NCBI RefSeq assembly: GCF_046546475.1
Contig: NZ_JBKGXS010000002.1
Location: 186,001 to 250,000 of the forward strand
From: Pseudonocardia phyllosphaerae
Lineage (GTDB): Bacteria > Actinomycetota > Actinomycetes > Mycobacteriales > Pseudonocardiaceae
Direction of reading: 5' to 3'
DNA: 64,000 nt
The notes beneath the pieces were generated by a model. The model saw only the letters and a list, made by a program, of their open reading frames with translations, made no database searches and was not told where the DNA came from. The position numbers and the translations under genes are program-made. This document shows positions 7,665-15,840 of the stretch, one piece after another (the stretch's first letter is position 1; each line of letters begins with the position of its first letter).

Positions 7665-9182
7665 ATGAACGCGAGCGGAGCGGGTCCAGAGGTCGCCCGG
7701 GCACAGCCGACAACGCAGGCGGAGCCGGGTGCCCCGCCGCTCTCGTCGCTACCCGGGGCCGGGCTGCGGTTCGCCGCGGCGCTGGCGACCCGGCCGGTGG
7801 CGCTGCTGCGGCGCGGCGGCGGGTGGGTCGCCGACCTCGGCCGGGCCGGGCTGGGGCTGTCTCCTCGCCCGACCGGCCGCGACGACGCGACGTGCCTGCT
7901 CACCGACCCGGTCCGGCGCCGGGCGCTGCAGGCCTGGCTGGCGACCGTCGACGCCGTCGACGGGCTGGTCGACGACGCGGGCGGCGGGATCACCGGGCTC
8001 GGCCCCGACGACGCCGCCACGCTGCACGCCGCGCTGTCCGGGCTGAGCGCGTTCGTGGTGGACCCGGCGGGGCCGACGGCCGCTGTGCCCGCCCCCGCCC
8101 CGGAGCCGGAGCCGGTCGGTGCCGGACCGGTCAGGGCGGAGCGGGAGCTGGTCCGTGGCCGCGACGTCGCCGCCACCCCGGGTGCGGTCGTGCTGCGCAC
8201 CCCGATGTTCGAGCTGCTGCAGTACCTCCCGGCGAGCGAGCTGGTGCACGACACCCCGCTGCTCGTCGTCCCACCGCCGGCACACCGGTACTGGCTCGCC
8301 GACCTCGCTCCGCGCGCGTCGCTGGTCGAGCACCTGCGCGATGCAGGCCTCCAGGTCTTCGTGCTGTCCTGGCGTCCCGGCGACGGCGGCCCCGGCGACA
8401 CCCTCGACGCGCGGGTCGCGGCCGTCCTGAGCGCGCTCAACGCCTGCACGCGGATCACCCGCAGCCCGCGGGCGTCGCTGGTCGGGGTGCGGGAAGGTGG
8501 GCTGCTGACCGCCGCGGTGCGGGCCCACCTGGCCACCGTCGGGCTCGCCGACCGGGTCGCCGCTGCCGCATGGCTGGGCGCCACCGCGGACGACGACACC
8601 GCCGACGGCATCGCGGACCGCACCGCCGACCACACCGCCTCGGGGGACACCGTCGCTCCGGAGGCTGCGGCCGCCCCGGGGGCGGACGGCGGGACCCGCA
8701 CCGGGCGGGCGCTGCGCGAGTGGGCACGCGACGTACTGCCGGTCTCCCCCGGGCTGAGCGCCGGTCTGGCGTCCCTGTCCGGCACCGGGGACGCGGCGGG
8801 GACGTCCGCCGCCCCGAACACCGGGACCGCCCCGGACACCGAGCCGGTGGTCGTGCTCGGCTCCCCCGTGGCCCCCTCGGAGCTGCCCCGGGCCGGCCTG
8901 GTCGTCCCCGCCGCGGCCGGGCAGGACGCCTGGTGGGCCGGCGACCCGGTCCCGGACGGTCCCGGGTGGGACGACCTGACGGCGTGGCTGCGGGAACACT
9001 GCGGCCCGCTGCGCGACGCGCCACCCGAGCTGGGTGGCCGCAAGCTGCCCGCGCTGTTCCCGGCCCCGGGGACCTACGTCGACCTGCACCCCGGCGACCC
9101 GCACCCCGACGACCACGCAGGCCGCAGCTCGGACGGCCGCCCCGAGGGCGCGGACCGGCCGGTGGACCTCCCCACCGGGTGA
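7665..9182 (+). CDS. PhaC-like protein without catalytic triad (pseudoenzyme)
   Basis: A 505-residue relative of class I PHA synthases. Residues about 162-237 align with the phaC product encoded at 21469-23253: TPGAVVLRTPMFELLQYLP against its TPGQVVYRNRLIELIQYEP, then LLVVPPPAHRYWLADLAP. The C-terminus also matches (PPELGGRKLPALFPAPGTYV). At the lipase-box position, where synthases have GxCxGG, this protein has GVREGG with Arg276 in place of Cys. The cap region is replaced by a low-complexity Asp/Thr/Ala stretch (about 295-330), and neither the Asp (SDH) nor the His (GH) motif is found. It should not polymerise. Next to phaZ it could be a granule, regulatory or scaffold subunit (inference). 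ATG 7665 is the chosen start; upstream in-frame starts exist. Confidence 0.8.
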   Translation: MNASGAGPEVARAQPTTQAEPGAPPLSSLPGAGLRFAAALATRPVALLRRGGGWVADLGRAGLGLSPRPTGRDDATCLLTDPVRRRALQAWLATVDAVDGLVDDAGGGITGLGPDDAATLHAALSGLSAFVVDPAGPTAAVPAPAPEPEPVGAGPVRAERELVRGRDVAATPGAVVLRTPMFELLQYLPASELVHDTPLLVVPPPAHRYWLADLAPRASLVEHLRDAGLQVFVLSWRPGDGGPGDTLDARVAAVLSALNACTRITRSPRASLVGVREGGLLTAAVRAHLATVGLADRVAAAAWLGATADDDTADGIADRTADHTASGDTVAPEAAAAPGADGGTRTGRALREWARDVLPVSPGLSAGLASLSGTGDAAGTSAAPNTGTAPDTEPVVVLGSPVAPSELPRAGLVVPAAAGQDAWWAGDPVPDGPGWDDLTAWLREHCGPLRDAPPELGGRKLPALFPAPGTYVDLHPGDPHPDDHAGRSSDGRPEGADRPVDLPTG

Positions 9183-9215
9183 GCCGCAGCATGCGCACGG
9201 CGGGCCGGACGGCTC

Positions 9216-9221
9216 TACGCT
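9216..9221 (+). promoter_or_regulatory. -10 element upstream of phaZ
   Basis: TACGCT, followed by 7 bases and ATG 9229. Confidence 0.55.
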
Positions 9222-9228
9222 GCGCGTG

Positions 9229-10086
9229 ATGTCCACTGCCGCACCGGACCCGTCCGGTTCCCTCCCCGGCTGCGTCGAGCTCGACGTGACGGTCGGCCGC
9301 AGCTCCCTGCGCGTCGTCCGCAGGCCCCCGTCGGGGCCCGGGCCGCGCCGCACCCCGCTGCTGCTGTGCAACGGCATCGGTGCCGCCACCGACGTCCTGG
9401 ACCCGCTGGTCGAGGCGCTGCCGCCGGAGCTCGACATCATCCGGTTCGACCCGCCGGGCATCGGCGGCTCCCCGCTGCCGGCGTTCCCGTACCACCTGAC
9501 GTGGATGGCGCACCGCGTCGGCCAGATGCTGACCAGGCTCGGGGTGCGCGAGGCCGACGTCCTGGGCTTCTCCTGGGGCGGCATGCTCGCCCAGCAGCTG
9601 GCCCTGACCCGGCGCCGCCGGGTCCGCAAGCTGGTGCTGGCCGCGACCGCGACCGGCGGGCTGATGATCCCGGCCTCGCCGCGGGTGCTGGCCGTGATGA
9701 CCTCGCCGAAGCGCCACCAGGACCCGTCCTACGTCGACGCCGTCGCCTCCCGGCTCTACGGCGGCACGTTGCGCAGCCATCCGGAGCGGGCGGCGGAGGC
9801 GCTGGGTGCGGGTGAGCGGCGCGGCCCGCTGCGCGGCTACTACTACCAGCTGATGGCGCTGACCGGCTGGACGAGCCTGCCGCTGCTGCCGTCGATCACC
9901 GCGGACACGCTGATCATCGCCGGCGACGACGATCCGATCGTCCCGCGCGGCAACGCGACCCTGCTGCAGCGCGGCATCCCGCGCTCGCGGGTCCACCGCT
10001 ACCCGGGCGGGCACCTGGACATGTTGATCGACCCGAAGCCGTTCGCCGAGGAGATCGACCGCTTCCTGGCCGGCCGGGACGGGTGA
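9229..10086 (+). CDS. phaZ: Intracellular PHA depolymerase (alpha/beta hydrolase)
   Basis: A 285-residue alpha/beta hydrolase closely resembling the medium-chain PHA depolymerase of pseudomonads. The order LLLCNGIGA (oxyanion region), IIRFDPPGIGGS, the nucleophile elbow GFSWGGMLAQQ (Ser in GxSxG), LVLAATATGG and SPKRHQDPSY follows that family, then GDDDPIVP with the catalytic Asp and GGHLDML with the His. It hydrolyses stored polyester granules in the cytoplasm. ATG 9229 or GTG 9226 can start; the -10 spacing favours the ATG. The stop overlaps the next gene by four bases (GTGA). The neighbouring PhaC-like pseudoenzyme and the phaC/phasin genes 11 kb away support a PHA role. Confidence 0.88.
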   Translation: MSTAAPDPSGSLPGCVELDVTVGRSSLRVVRRPPSGPGPRRTPLLLCNGIGAATDVLDPLVEALPPELDIIRFDPPGIGGSPLPAFPYHLTWMAHRVGQMLTRLGVREADVLGFSWGGMLAQQLALTRRRRVRKLVLAATATGGLMIPASPRVLAVMTSPKRHQDPSYVDAVASRLYGGTLRSHPERAAEALGAGERRGPLRGYYYQLMALTGWTSLPLLPSITADTLIIAGDDDPIVPRGNATLLQRGIPRSRVHRYPGGHLDMLIDPKPFAEEIDRFLAGRDG

Positions 10087-10664
10087 GCGGGTCCGGTCCG
10101 GTGCGGCCGAGCGGGTCCGGTCCGGGGCGGCCCGCCCGCCCCCGCGTCGGGCTGCGGCGCTGCCGCCCGGACGACGCGACCGAGATCGCCGCACTGGTCG
10201 CGCTCGACGCCTCGGTCCCGGCCGGGATCCTGGGCGACACCGGTCCGGACTGGCACCGCGCGGCGGCCGCGGACCCCGACCGGCTGCACGTGGTGGCCGC
10301 GGGGACGGGCCGGGAGGTCGACGGCTACCTCGTGCTGGCCGCACCGCGCGGCCCGGAGCCGGGCGTGGAGCTGCACCGGCTCGTCGTCGCACCGGCGCGG
10401 CGCGGCAGCGGCCTCGGCCGGGCGCTGCTGGACACCGCGCTCACCCTCACCGGCGCCGATCCGGGCGCGCCGTGCCTGGACACGGGCACGACGGAGGTGC
10501 CGGCCTGGCTGCACGCCGGCCGGCTGTGGCTCGAGGTCGCGCCCGACAACACCGCGGCGCTGGAGCTCTACCGCGCGGCGGGGCTGGTCGTGGAGACGCA
10601 GCTGCCGTCGGTGCCCGGCGATCCGTCGTCGCCGGTACGGCGCCTGGTGCTCAGCCGCGGCTGA
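10083..10664 (+). CDS. GNAT family N-acetyltransferase
   Basis: A 193-residue acetyltransferase. The acetyl-CoA pyrophosphate-binding motif RRGSGLGRALL lies near residues 102-112, preceded by the strand LHRLVVAPA and followed by LEVAPDNTAALELYRAAGL, the usual last helix of the fold. About 20 N-terminal Gly/Ser/Pro residues are disordered. GTG 10083 overlaps the phaZ stop, so it is translationally coupled to the depolymerase. Substrate unknown. Confidence 0.85.
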   Translation: MSGSGPVRPSGSGPGRPARPRVGLRRCRPDDATEIAALVALDASVPAGILGDTGPDWHRAAAADPDRLHVVAAGTGREVDGYLVLAAPRGPEPGVELHRLVVAPARRGSGLGRALLDTALTLTGADPGAPCLDTGTTEVPAWLHAGRLWLEVAPDNTAALELYRAAGLVVETQLPSVPGDPSSPVRRLVLSRG

Positions 10665-10673
10665 GCGGGCAGC

Positions 10674-10925
10674 TCAGTCGTCGCCCCCGCCGGCGGGCAG
10701 CGACTCGAAGATCTCCTTGCACTCCGGGCACACGGGCGAGCCGGGCTTGGGTGACTTGGTGACCGGGAACGTCTCACCGCAGAGCGCCACCACGACGTTG
10801 CCCAGGACCGCGCTCTCGGCGATCTTGGACTTCTGGACGTAGTGGAACATCTTCGGCGTGTCGTCGCCGGTGGTCTCGGTGCCCTCCGGCCGGGTGTCGA
10901 CCTCGGGAAGAGTCGTCGTGGACAT
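10674..10925 (-). CDS. DUF3039 family protein
   Basis: An 83-residue protein with a core of MFHYVQKSKIAESAVLGNVV, then CGETF and CPECKEIF. The two Cys motifs look like a small zinc knuckle, as in the conserved actinobacterial DUF3039 family (mycobacterial Rv2708c type). ATG 10925 was chosen because the conserved region begins about 25 residues later and upstream codons are not conserved-looking. Its neighbour encodes a DUF3099 protein, a pairing also seen near sigB in mycobacteria. Function unknown. Confidence 0.9.
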   Translation of the reverse strand: MSTTTLPEVDTRPEGTETTGDDTPKMFHYVQKSKIAESAVLGNVVVALCGETFPVTKSPKPGSPVCPECKEIFESLPAGGGDD

Positions 10926-10972
10926 GCCCCCATGATGCCCGACGCATGTGTGTCCGGTCAGCCTGTGTCCGG

Positions 10973-11371
10973 TCAGCCGCCCGCGCTGCGCGGGTGCGGG
11001 ACCTCGTCCGCGGGCCGCGCCCCCTGCCCCGACGGCTCGCTCTCCGCGGTGGGCGCGTCGGCGGTGTCGATCACCGGGTGCGGGCGGGACTCGAGTTCCG
11101 TGCGCTGCGGGACGTAGCGCTTCGGGGTCCGCGCGGTGCGCGGCAGCCGGTCGTTCGCCACGAGCACGGCGATCCACGGCAGCGGGACGGAGACGATGAG
11201 CAGCGTCACGGCGATCCACGGGAACTGGTAGAACGCCGCGGCCAGGATCATGCACGGGATGCGCATGCCCATCATCCATTTGTAGCGCCGCTTGCGGACC
11301 GCCAGCTCCTCCTCGTAGGACATCTGTGCGTCGGTGATGAGCACAGGTTCCCCGCGCTGCTGGTCGGCCAC
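10973..11371 (-). CDS. DUF3099 family membrane protein
   Basis: A 132-residue protein with two adjacent transmembrane helices (MRIPCMILAAAFYQFPWIA and VTLLIVSVPLPWIAVLVA) after the family N-terminus ITDAQMSYEEELAVRKRRY. The tail beyond residue 90 is Pro/Ser/Glu-rich. GTG 11371 is preceded by GGAGG. It lies directly upstream of the DUF3039 gene on the same strand, 47 bases apart, so the two may be co-transcribed. Function unknown; an inner-membrane location is clear. Confidence 0.88.
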   Translation of the reverse strand: MADQQRGEPVLITDAQMSYEEELAVRKRRYKWMMGMRIPCMILAAAFYQFPWIAVTLLIVSVPLPWIAVLVANDRLPRTARTPKRYVPQRTELESRPHPVIDTADAPTAESEPSGQGARPADEVPHPRSAGG

Positions 11372-11457
11372 GTGACCACCTCCGCCACCATGGTGGCACT
11401 GGTACGGCGAACCCGCGCAGCGACCACGGTGCGGGGCGAAACGGGCGGGACGACCGG

Positions 11458-12354
11458 TCAGGCGCCCCGCAGCCGGCCCCACCGACGGCCGGTGTCACGG
11501 GGCCGTTCACGCACACCCTCGGGCGCCGGGTCCGCCGTCGGGTCCAGGGACTCCCAGCGGCGCAGCCGGGCCGCGTAGAGCCTGCTCCACCACACGACGT
11601 CGTCGGGGGTCGCGGCGATCGACAGGCCGGCCGCGGGCAACCGTTCGCGCAGCGTGGCGGCGGTGGACTCGGGATGCCCGGGGTCGCAGGTCCAGGCCAG
11701 GATCTGCACCGGGACGCCGATCCGCTCCAGGTCGTCGGGGAAGGGCAGGTCGGTCCGGGCGGCGCCGCGCAGGATCGTCGGGAGCAGGCCGGGGTCGACG
11801 TCGGGCTCGGTGTGCGGGCGGCCGCGGGCCGCCGGGGGCAGCAGCGAGTCGTCGGCGCCTGCGGTGAACGCGCCGATCCCGTCGGCCTCCACGGCGGCCG
11901 CGGCCCGCTCGTACTCCCCCGCCCGGGCGGCGCGGGTCTCCCACGCGGCGGGCGGCAGCATCAGCGTGAGGCTCGCGAAGCGGCCCGGGTCGGCGAGCGC
12001 GGCGTGCAGCAGGGTGCCGGTGCCCATCGACGGGCCGATGCCGTGCACCCGGCGGCCGGGCAGCACCTCATCGAGCAGGCCGAGCAGGTCGTGCGCCAGC
12101 GCGGGCCAGCGGTAGTCGGCCGGGTCGCGGGTGCCGCCGGAGCGGCCGTGCCCGCGTGCGTCGTAGCGCAGCAGCCGGATGCCGTCGACCCGGGCGGCGA
12201 CGTCGAGCCCCATCAGGCTCTCCCGCCGCCGGCTGGAGGTGAGCCCGTGCAGCCCCACGACGGCCGGCCCGGTATCCCCGGTGACGTCGAAATCCAGTGC
12301 CGCACCGGCGATCTCGTACGTGCCCAACGGATTCGCCTCCGATCCTCGACGCAT
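11458..12354 (-). CDS. Alpha/beta hydrolase
   Basis: A 298-residue alpha/beta-hydrolase-fold protein: oxyanion strand VVGLHGLTSSRRRE, then LLRYDARGHGRSGG, and the nucleophile elbow GIGPSMGTGTLLH with Ser in GPSMG. A likely acid is in LAWTCDPGHPES; a clear catalytic His motif is harder to place in the Arg-rich C-terminus. The ATG at 12354 overlaps the divergent gene's -10 hexamer. A TTG at 12327 has GGAGG 8 bases upstream and is a plausible alternative start. Substrate unknown. Confidence 0.85.
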   Translation of the reverse strand: MRRGSEANPLGTYEIAGAALDFDVTGDTGPAVVGLHGLTSSRRRESLMGLDVAARVDGIRLLRYDARGHGRSGGTRDPADYRWPALAHDLLGLLDEVLPGRRVHGIGPSMGTGTLLHAALADPGRFASLTLMLPPAAWETRAARAGEYERAAAAVEADGIGAFTAGADDSLLPPAARGRPHTEPDVDPGLLPTILRGAARTDLPFPDDLERIGVPVQILAWTCDPGHPESTAATLRERLPAAGLSIAATPDDVVWWSRLYAARLRRWESLDPTADPAPEGVRERPRDTGRRWGRLRGA

Positions 12355-12359
12355 AGGTT
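12354..12359 (+). promoter_or_regulatory. -10 element overlapping a divergent start codon
   Basis: TAGGTT precedes ATG 12366 by 6 bases. Its first base is also the first base of the annotated ATG of the opposite-strand hydrolase. Confidence 0.6.
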
Positions 12360-12365
12360 AGGCAC

Positions 12366-14156
12366 ATGCGGTTGACGAACGTGACGCACCTGCGGCTCCC
12401 CTTCGGGCGGCTGCTCGGCTACGACGTCACGCTCGGCCGCAGCGGTGCCGACGTTCCGCTGTCGTTCGACCAGCGCCGCCACGTCGGGCGCGGCGACCGG
12501 CCAGGGTCCTGGATGGCGATCACCTGCCGGCTGCCCGAGGTCGATCTCGACGAGCTGGCCGAGGCGTGGCTGGCGGTGATCCGGCGGCACGGCACGCTGC
12601 GCACGGTGTTCACCCCCGGCGACGCCTTCTCCCCCGGCGACACGGGGCCGCGGCTGCGGGAGACCGAGATCCGCCCCGGGCGCTGGGTCGAGCACACCAT
12701 CGCCCCCGGCCAGGCCGTCGACGACGCCGTCCGCCGTGTTCTCGACGAGCGCTGCACCCCGTACTCGGCGCCGTCGCACCGGCTGTGCGTGATCGAGACG
12801 GCGGAACGGCCGACGCTGGTCGTGGCCGCCGACCACGCCCACGTCGACATGTGGTCGCTGCTGGTGATCCTGCGCGACCTGATGCAGGGCCTCGGCGAGG
12901 CCCTGGAGCCGGGCACGGTGCTGCCGTTCGCCGAGCACACCGCGGCCCTGGCCGCCCGCGAGCCCGCTCCCGACGCGGTGCGCGACCGCTGGGCGGAGAT
13001 CATCGCCGACAGCGGCGACGTCATGCCCCGGTTCGCGCTGCCGCTCGGTGAGCTCGACCCGCCGCCGCCGGAGCGCGTCGAGGTCCGGGACGTGCTCGGC
13101 GTCGACGGCTGCGCCTCGTTCGAGCGGCAGGCCCGCGAGGCGAAGGTGTCGACGCTGGCGCTGGTCACCTCGGTAATGACCCGGGTGACCCGCGAGCTGG
13201 GCCGCTCGCCGCTGCGTGCGGTGTTCCCGGTGCACAGCCGCTACGACCCGATGTGGCACGGCTCAGTCGGCTGGTTCATCACCAACTCGGTGCTCGACTC
13301 CCCCGACCCGGACCCGGCGGCGTGCGCGGCCGCGGTGCGCGAGGCGGTGCAGCTCGGTTCCTGGCCGCTCGACGACGTGCTGCAGCGGTGGGGCGGCATG
13401 CCCGAGGCACCGGGCATGTTCGCGATCTCCTGGCTGGACCTGCGCCGGCTGCCGGTCCGCATCGACCACGGCCGCCTGGAGGCCCAGTACGTCAGCGCCG
13501 CAGGCCGGGCCGACGGCGTCATGCTGTGGTTCATCCTCGACGAGGCGGGGCTGCACCTGCGCTGCCGCTATCCCGACACCGCCGAGGCGCGGGTCAACGT
13601 CGGCGCCTGGCTGGACCGGCTCGTCGCCGGGATCAGCGAGCTCGGTCACCTCGCAGGCGTCGACCTCGTGCTGGGCAGGCACCGGCTGCAGATCGTGCGG
13701 GCCGCCCGCCCGGACGTGCCCGCGGTGGTGGCGCTGCTGGCCGCGGACCCGGACGGCGCCACCCGGGAGAGCGCCGGCACGACCACCCTCACCGACCCCG
13801 CCGACCCGGCGCTCTACGACGCCGCGTTCGACGCCCTCGACCGCGACCCGGGCCGGTTCCTCGCCGTCGTCCGCGCCCCCGACCAGCGGGTCGTCGCGAC
13901 CGTGCAGCTCACGATCCTGCCCGGGCTGGCGCGCCGCGGCTCCACCCGGCTGCTCGTCGAGGGGCTGCGGGTGGCGCCGGGCTGGCGCGACCGCGGGCTC
14001 GGCGCCGCACTGCTGGAGTGGGCGCACGACCACGGCCGCACCCGCGGCGCGGTGCTGTCCCAGGTCGTGACCGGCACGAACCGGGTCGAGGCGCTCGGCT
14101 TCCTGGAGCACATCGGCTACGAGCGCACCCACGCCGGGTTCGAACGGGAGCTGTGA
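12366..14156 (+). CDS. Condensation-domain/GNAT fusion acyltransferase
   Basis: A 596-residue two-domain protein. Residues 1 to about 420 look like a stand-alone condensation-type (CoA-dependent acyltransferase superfamily) domain: HxxxD motif H157-A-H-V-D161 followed by MW, a later PLRAVFPVHSRYDP strand, and GWFITNSV, where such proteins have the solvent-channel motif. Residues from about 440 form a GNAT domain with LLVEGLRVAPGWRDRGLG and the final LGFLEHIGYERTHAGF. The two domains could add two acyl groups to one amine- or alcohol-containing metabolite (inference). It has its own leaderless-type promoter, is divergent from the hydrolase and abuts amn tail to tail. No other siderophore or NRPS gene is adjacent. 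Confidence 0.82.
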   Translation: MRLTNVTHLRLPFGRLLGYDVTLGRSGADVPLSFDQRRHVGRGDRPGSWMAITCRLPEVDLDELAEAWLAVIRRHGTLRTVFTPGDAFSPGDTGPRLRETEIRPGRWVEHTIAPGQAVDDAVRRVLDERCTPYSAPSHRLCVIETAERPTLVVAADHAHVDMWSLLVILRDLMQGLGEALEPGTVLPFAEHTAALAAREPAPDAVRDRWAEIIADSGDVMPRFALPLGELDPPPPERVEVRDVLGVDGCASFERQAREAKVSTLALVTSVMTRVTRELGRSPLRAVFPVHSRYDPMWHGSVGWFITNSVLDSPDPDPAACAAAVREAVQLGSWPLDDVLQRWGGMPEAPGMFAISWLDLRRLPVRIDHGRLEAQYVSAAGRADGVMLWFILDEAGLHLRCRYPDTAEARVNVGAWLDRLVAGISELGHLAGVDLVLGRHRLQIVRAARPDVPAVVALLAADPDGATRESAGTTTLTDPADPALYDAAFDALDRDPGRFLAVVRAPDQRVVATVQLTILPGLARRGSTRLLVEGLRVAPGWRDRGLGAALLEWAHDHGRTRGAVLSQVVTGTNRVEALGFLEHIGYERTHAGFEREL

Positions 14157-14162
14157 GCGGGC

Positions 14163-15353
14163 TCAGGCGCCGTCCGGGCCGTTGCCCAGCAGCGGCTCGT
14201 CGGCGGAGCGGACCTCGGAGCCGGGCAGGCCGTCCGGGTGCTCGGTGCGGACCCGCTCCACGGTGTCCAGGGCGATCCCGAGGTGCTTGCGCTTGCTCGC
14301 CTCGTAGAACGCCCGTGCCCCGCCTGCCAGCTTCGGCTCGTGGTGCAGCGGCTTGTCCGACACGCACAGCAGCGTCGCGTTCGGGATCCGGTAGCGGAAG
14401 CCGTTGGCCGCGATCGTCGCCGACTCCATGTCCACCGCGACGGCCCGGGCGAGCTGCATCCGCTGCAGCGTCGCGGACTGGTTGAACTCCCAGTTGCGGT
14501 TGTCGGTGGTGTGCACGACGCCGGGCCGGTACGTCGCGTCGGCGGCGTCGAGGGCGTCCATCAGGTAGCTGTTGAGCCGCAGGCTCGGGATCACCGGGAC
14601 GTCGGCGGGCAGCACCTCGTCGAGCACGTGGTCGGCCCGCTGGTAGGCGGTGGCCAGCACGAAGTCGCCCAGCTCCTGCCGGTTCCGCAGCCCGCCGCAG
14701 TGCCCGATCATGATCATCGTGTCCGGCCGCAGGACGGCCAGGTGGTCGGTGATCGTCTTCGCGTTGGCCGGGCCGACACCGATGTTGACCAGCGAGACGC
14801 CGTCGCCGCCCGGGCGGACGTGGTGGTACGCGGGCATCTGGACGCCGTCGCGGTCGGGGCGCTCGGCGTCGGGGAAGCGCTCCAGGAACGACTCGACGTG
14901 CATCGCGTAGTTGGTGAACAGCACGTGCCGCTGGAAGGACTCCGCGGGCGTGCCGGTGTAGTGCGAGAGCCGGTCCAGCGAGAGCGCCATCCGCTCCGGG
15001 CCGAACAGGAACAGCTTCTTCACCCGCAGGTCGAAACGGTCCTCGTCGAGCGCGGCGAAGAACGCGGGGTCGTCGAAGGGCACCGCGGGGCGCGCGGCGC
15101 GGACGGTGACCGTGGCACCGGCGGCGACCAGCGCGGCGAGCTCGCGGTGCAGGTAGCGGCGCACCGCCTCGGGCCGGGCGAACTCACCGGAGATCCGCGG
15201 GTTGTGCGTCGACCAGGGGCGGACGACCTCGACCTCGGGGTACCAGCCCTCGGCGTGGACGGACTCGGTCGCGTCCAGCAGGCGGTCGATCTCGCCGTCG
15301 AGCTTGTCGGCGGGGACGGGCGGGCGGACCTGTTCGATGATCGACGGCGTCAC
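14163..15353 (-). CDS. amn: AMP nucleosidase
   Basis: Hydrolyses AMP to adenine and ribose 5-phosphate, an adenylate-pool control enzyme. The 396-residue protein matches E. coli Amn over long stretches: LSHYTGTPAESFQRHVLFTN, LVNIGVGPANAKTITDHLAV, MIMIGHCGGLRNRQELGD, AVAVDMESATIAANGFRYR and LLCVSDKPLH. It is about 90 residues shorter than the E. coli enzyme, lacking parts of the N-terminal regulatory region. GTG 15353 has AGGGAG upstream. An ArsR-type gene precedes it by 22 bases on the same strand, so the pair probably forms one transcript and may be metal-responsive (inference). Confidence 0.95.
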   Translation of the reverse strand: MTPSIIEQVRPPVPADKLDGEIDRLLDATESVHAEGWYPEVEVVRPWSTHNPRISGEFARPEAVRRYLHRELAALVAAGATVTVRAARPAVPFDDPAFFAALDEDRFDLRVKKLFLFGPERMALSLDRLSHYTGTPAESFQRHVLFTNYAMHVESFLERFPDAERPDRDGVQMPAYHHVRPGGDGVSLVNIGVGPANAKTITDHLAVLRPDTMIMIGHCGGLRNRQELGDFVLATAYQRADHVLDEVLPADVPVIPSLRLNSYLMDALDAADATYRPGVVHTTDNRNWEFNQSATLQRMQLARAVAVDMESATIAANGFRYRIPNATLLCVSDKPLHHEPKLAGGARAFYEASKRKHLGIALDTVERVRTEHPDGLPGSEVRSADEPLLGNGPDGA

Positions 15354-15375
15354 GCACCGTCTCCCTTCTGACGTG

Positions 15376-15813
15376 CTACGACTCGGGGGTATCCGGTGTG
15401 TCCGGTGTATCGGTGGTCACGTCGTCGTGGCCATGGGCGTGCAGCGGTCCGGGCGCGACGGCGACCTCGGAGACCACCTCCAGCAGGCGGCGGGGCAGCC
15501 CCCCGCTGAGTCGGTAGCGGACCAGCCGGCCCTGGCGGTGCGCGGTGACCAGGCCGTGCGCGCGCAGCAGGCGCAGCGCGTGCGAGACGGCGGAGTCGCT
15601 CATCCCGACGGCGACGGCGAGGTCGGAGACGCACAGGTCCCCGGCGTGCTGCAGGGCCAGCAGGATGGAGAGCCGGTTGACCTCGCCGAGGACGTCGAGC
15701 AGCGTCGCCGCCTGGGCGACCTTCTCGCCGTCGCCGAGCACCGCGACCGCGTCGCAGAGCTGGTCCGGGTCGATCACACGCGCGCCGCTCAGCGTCTCCG
15801 GAACCTTGTGCAC
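15376..15813 (-). CDS. ArsR/SmtB family metal-sensing repressor
   Basis: A 145-residue winged-helix regulator. The sensor helix region DLCVSDLAVAVGMSDSAVSH holds the ELCVCDL-like motif and recognition helix of the SmtB group, followed by LRLLRAHGLVTAHRQGRLVRY. The C-terminal HAHGHDD could supply metal ligands, as in zinc, nickel or cobalt sensors (KmtR/NmtR/SmtB); which metal cannot be said. The end is a DTP repeat. GTG 15813 lies 7 bases after TAGCAT and next to a perfect palindrome that may be its own operator. First gene of a likely operon with amn. Confidence 0.88.
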   Translation of the reverse strand: MHKVPETLSGARVIDPDQLCDAVAVLGDGEKVAQAATLLDVLGEVNRLSILLALQHAGDLCVSDLAVAVGMSDSAVSHALRLLRAHGLVTAHRQGRLVRYRLSGGLPRRLLEVVSEVAVAPGPLHAHGHDDVTTDTPDTPDTPES

Positions 15814-15814
15814 G

Positions 15815-15826
15815 GCATCGATGCTA
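15815..15826 (-). promoter_or_regulatory. ArsR leaderless promoter and palindromic operator
   Basis: On the minus strand TAGCAT (15826-15821) lies 7 bases before the GTG start. The perfect 10-bp palindrome GCATCGATGC (15815-15824) overlaps it, a suitable place for self-repression. Confidence 0.55.
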
Positions 15827-15840
15827 GCCCGGAACCCGGA

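Noticed and set aside
12354..12372. Possible second iron box at the condensation/GNAT promoter
   Set aside because: Only the first half (TAGGTTAGGC) resembles the IdeR consensus; the second half does not, so the match is better explained by the -10 hexamer.
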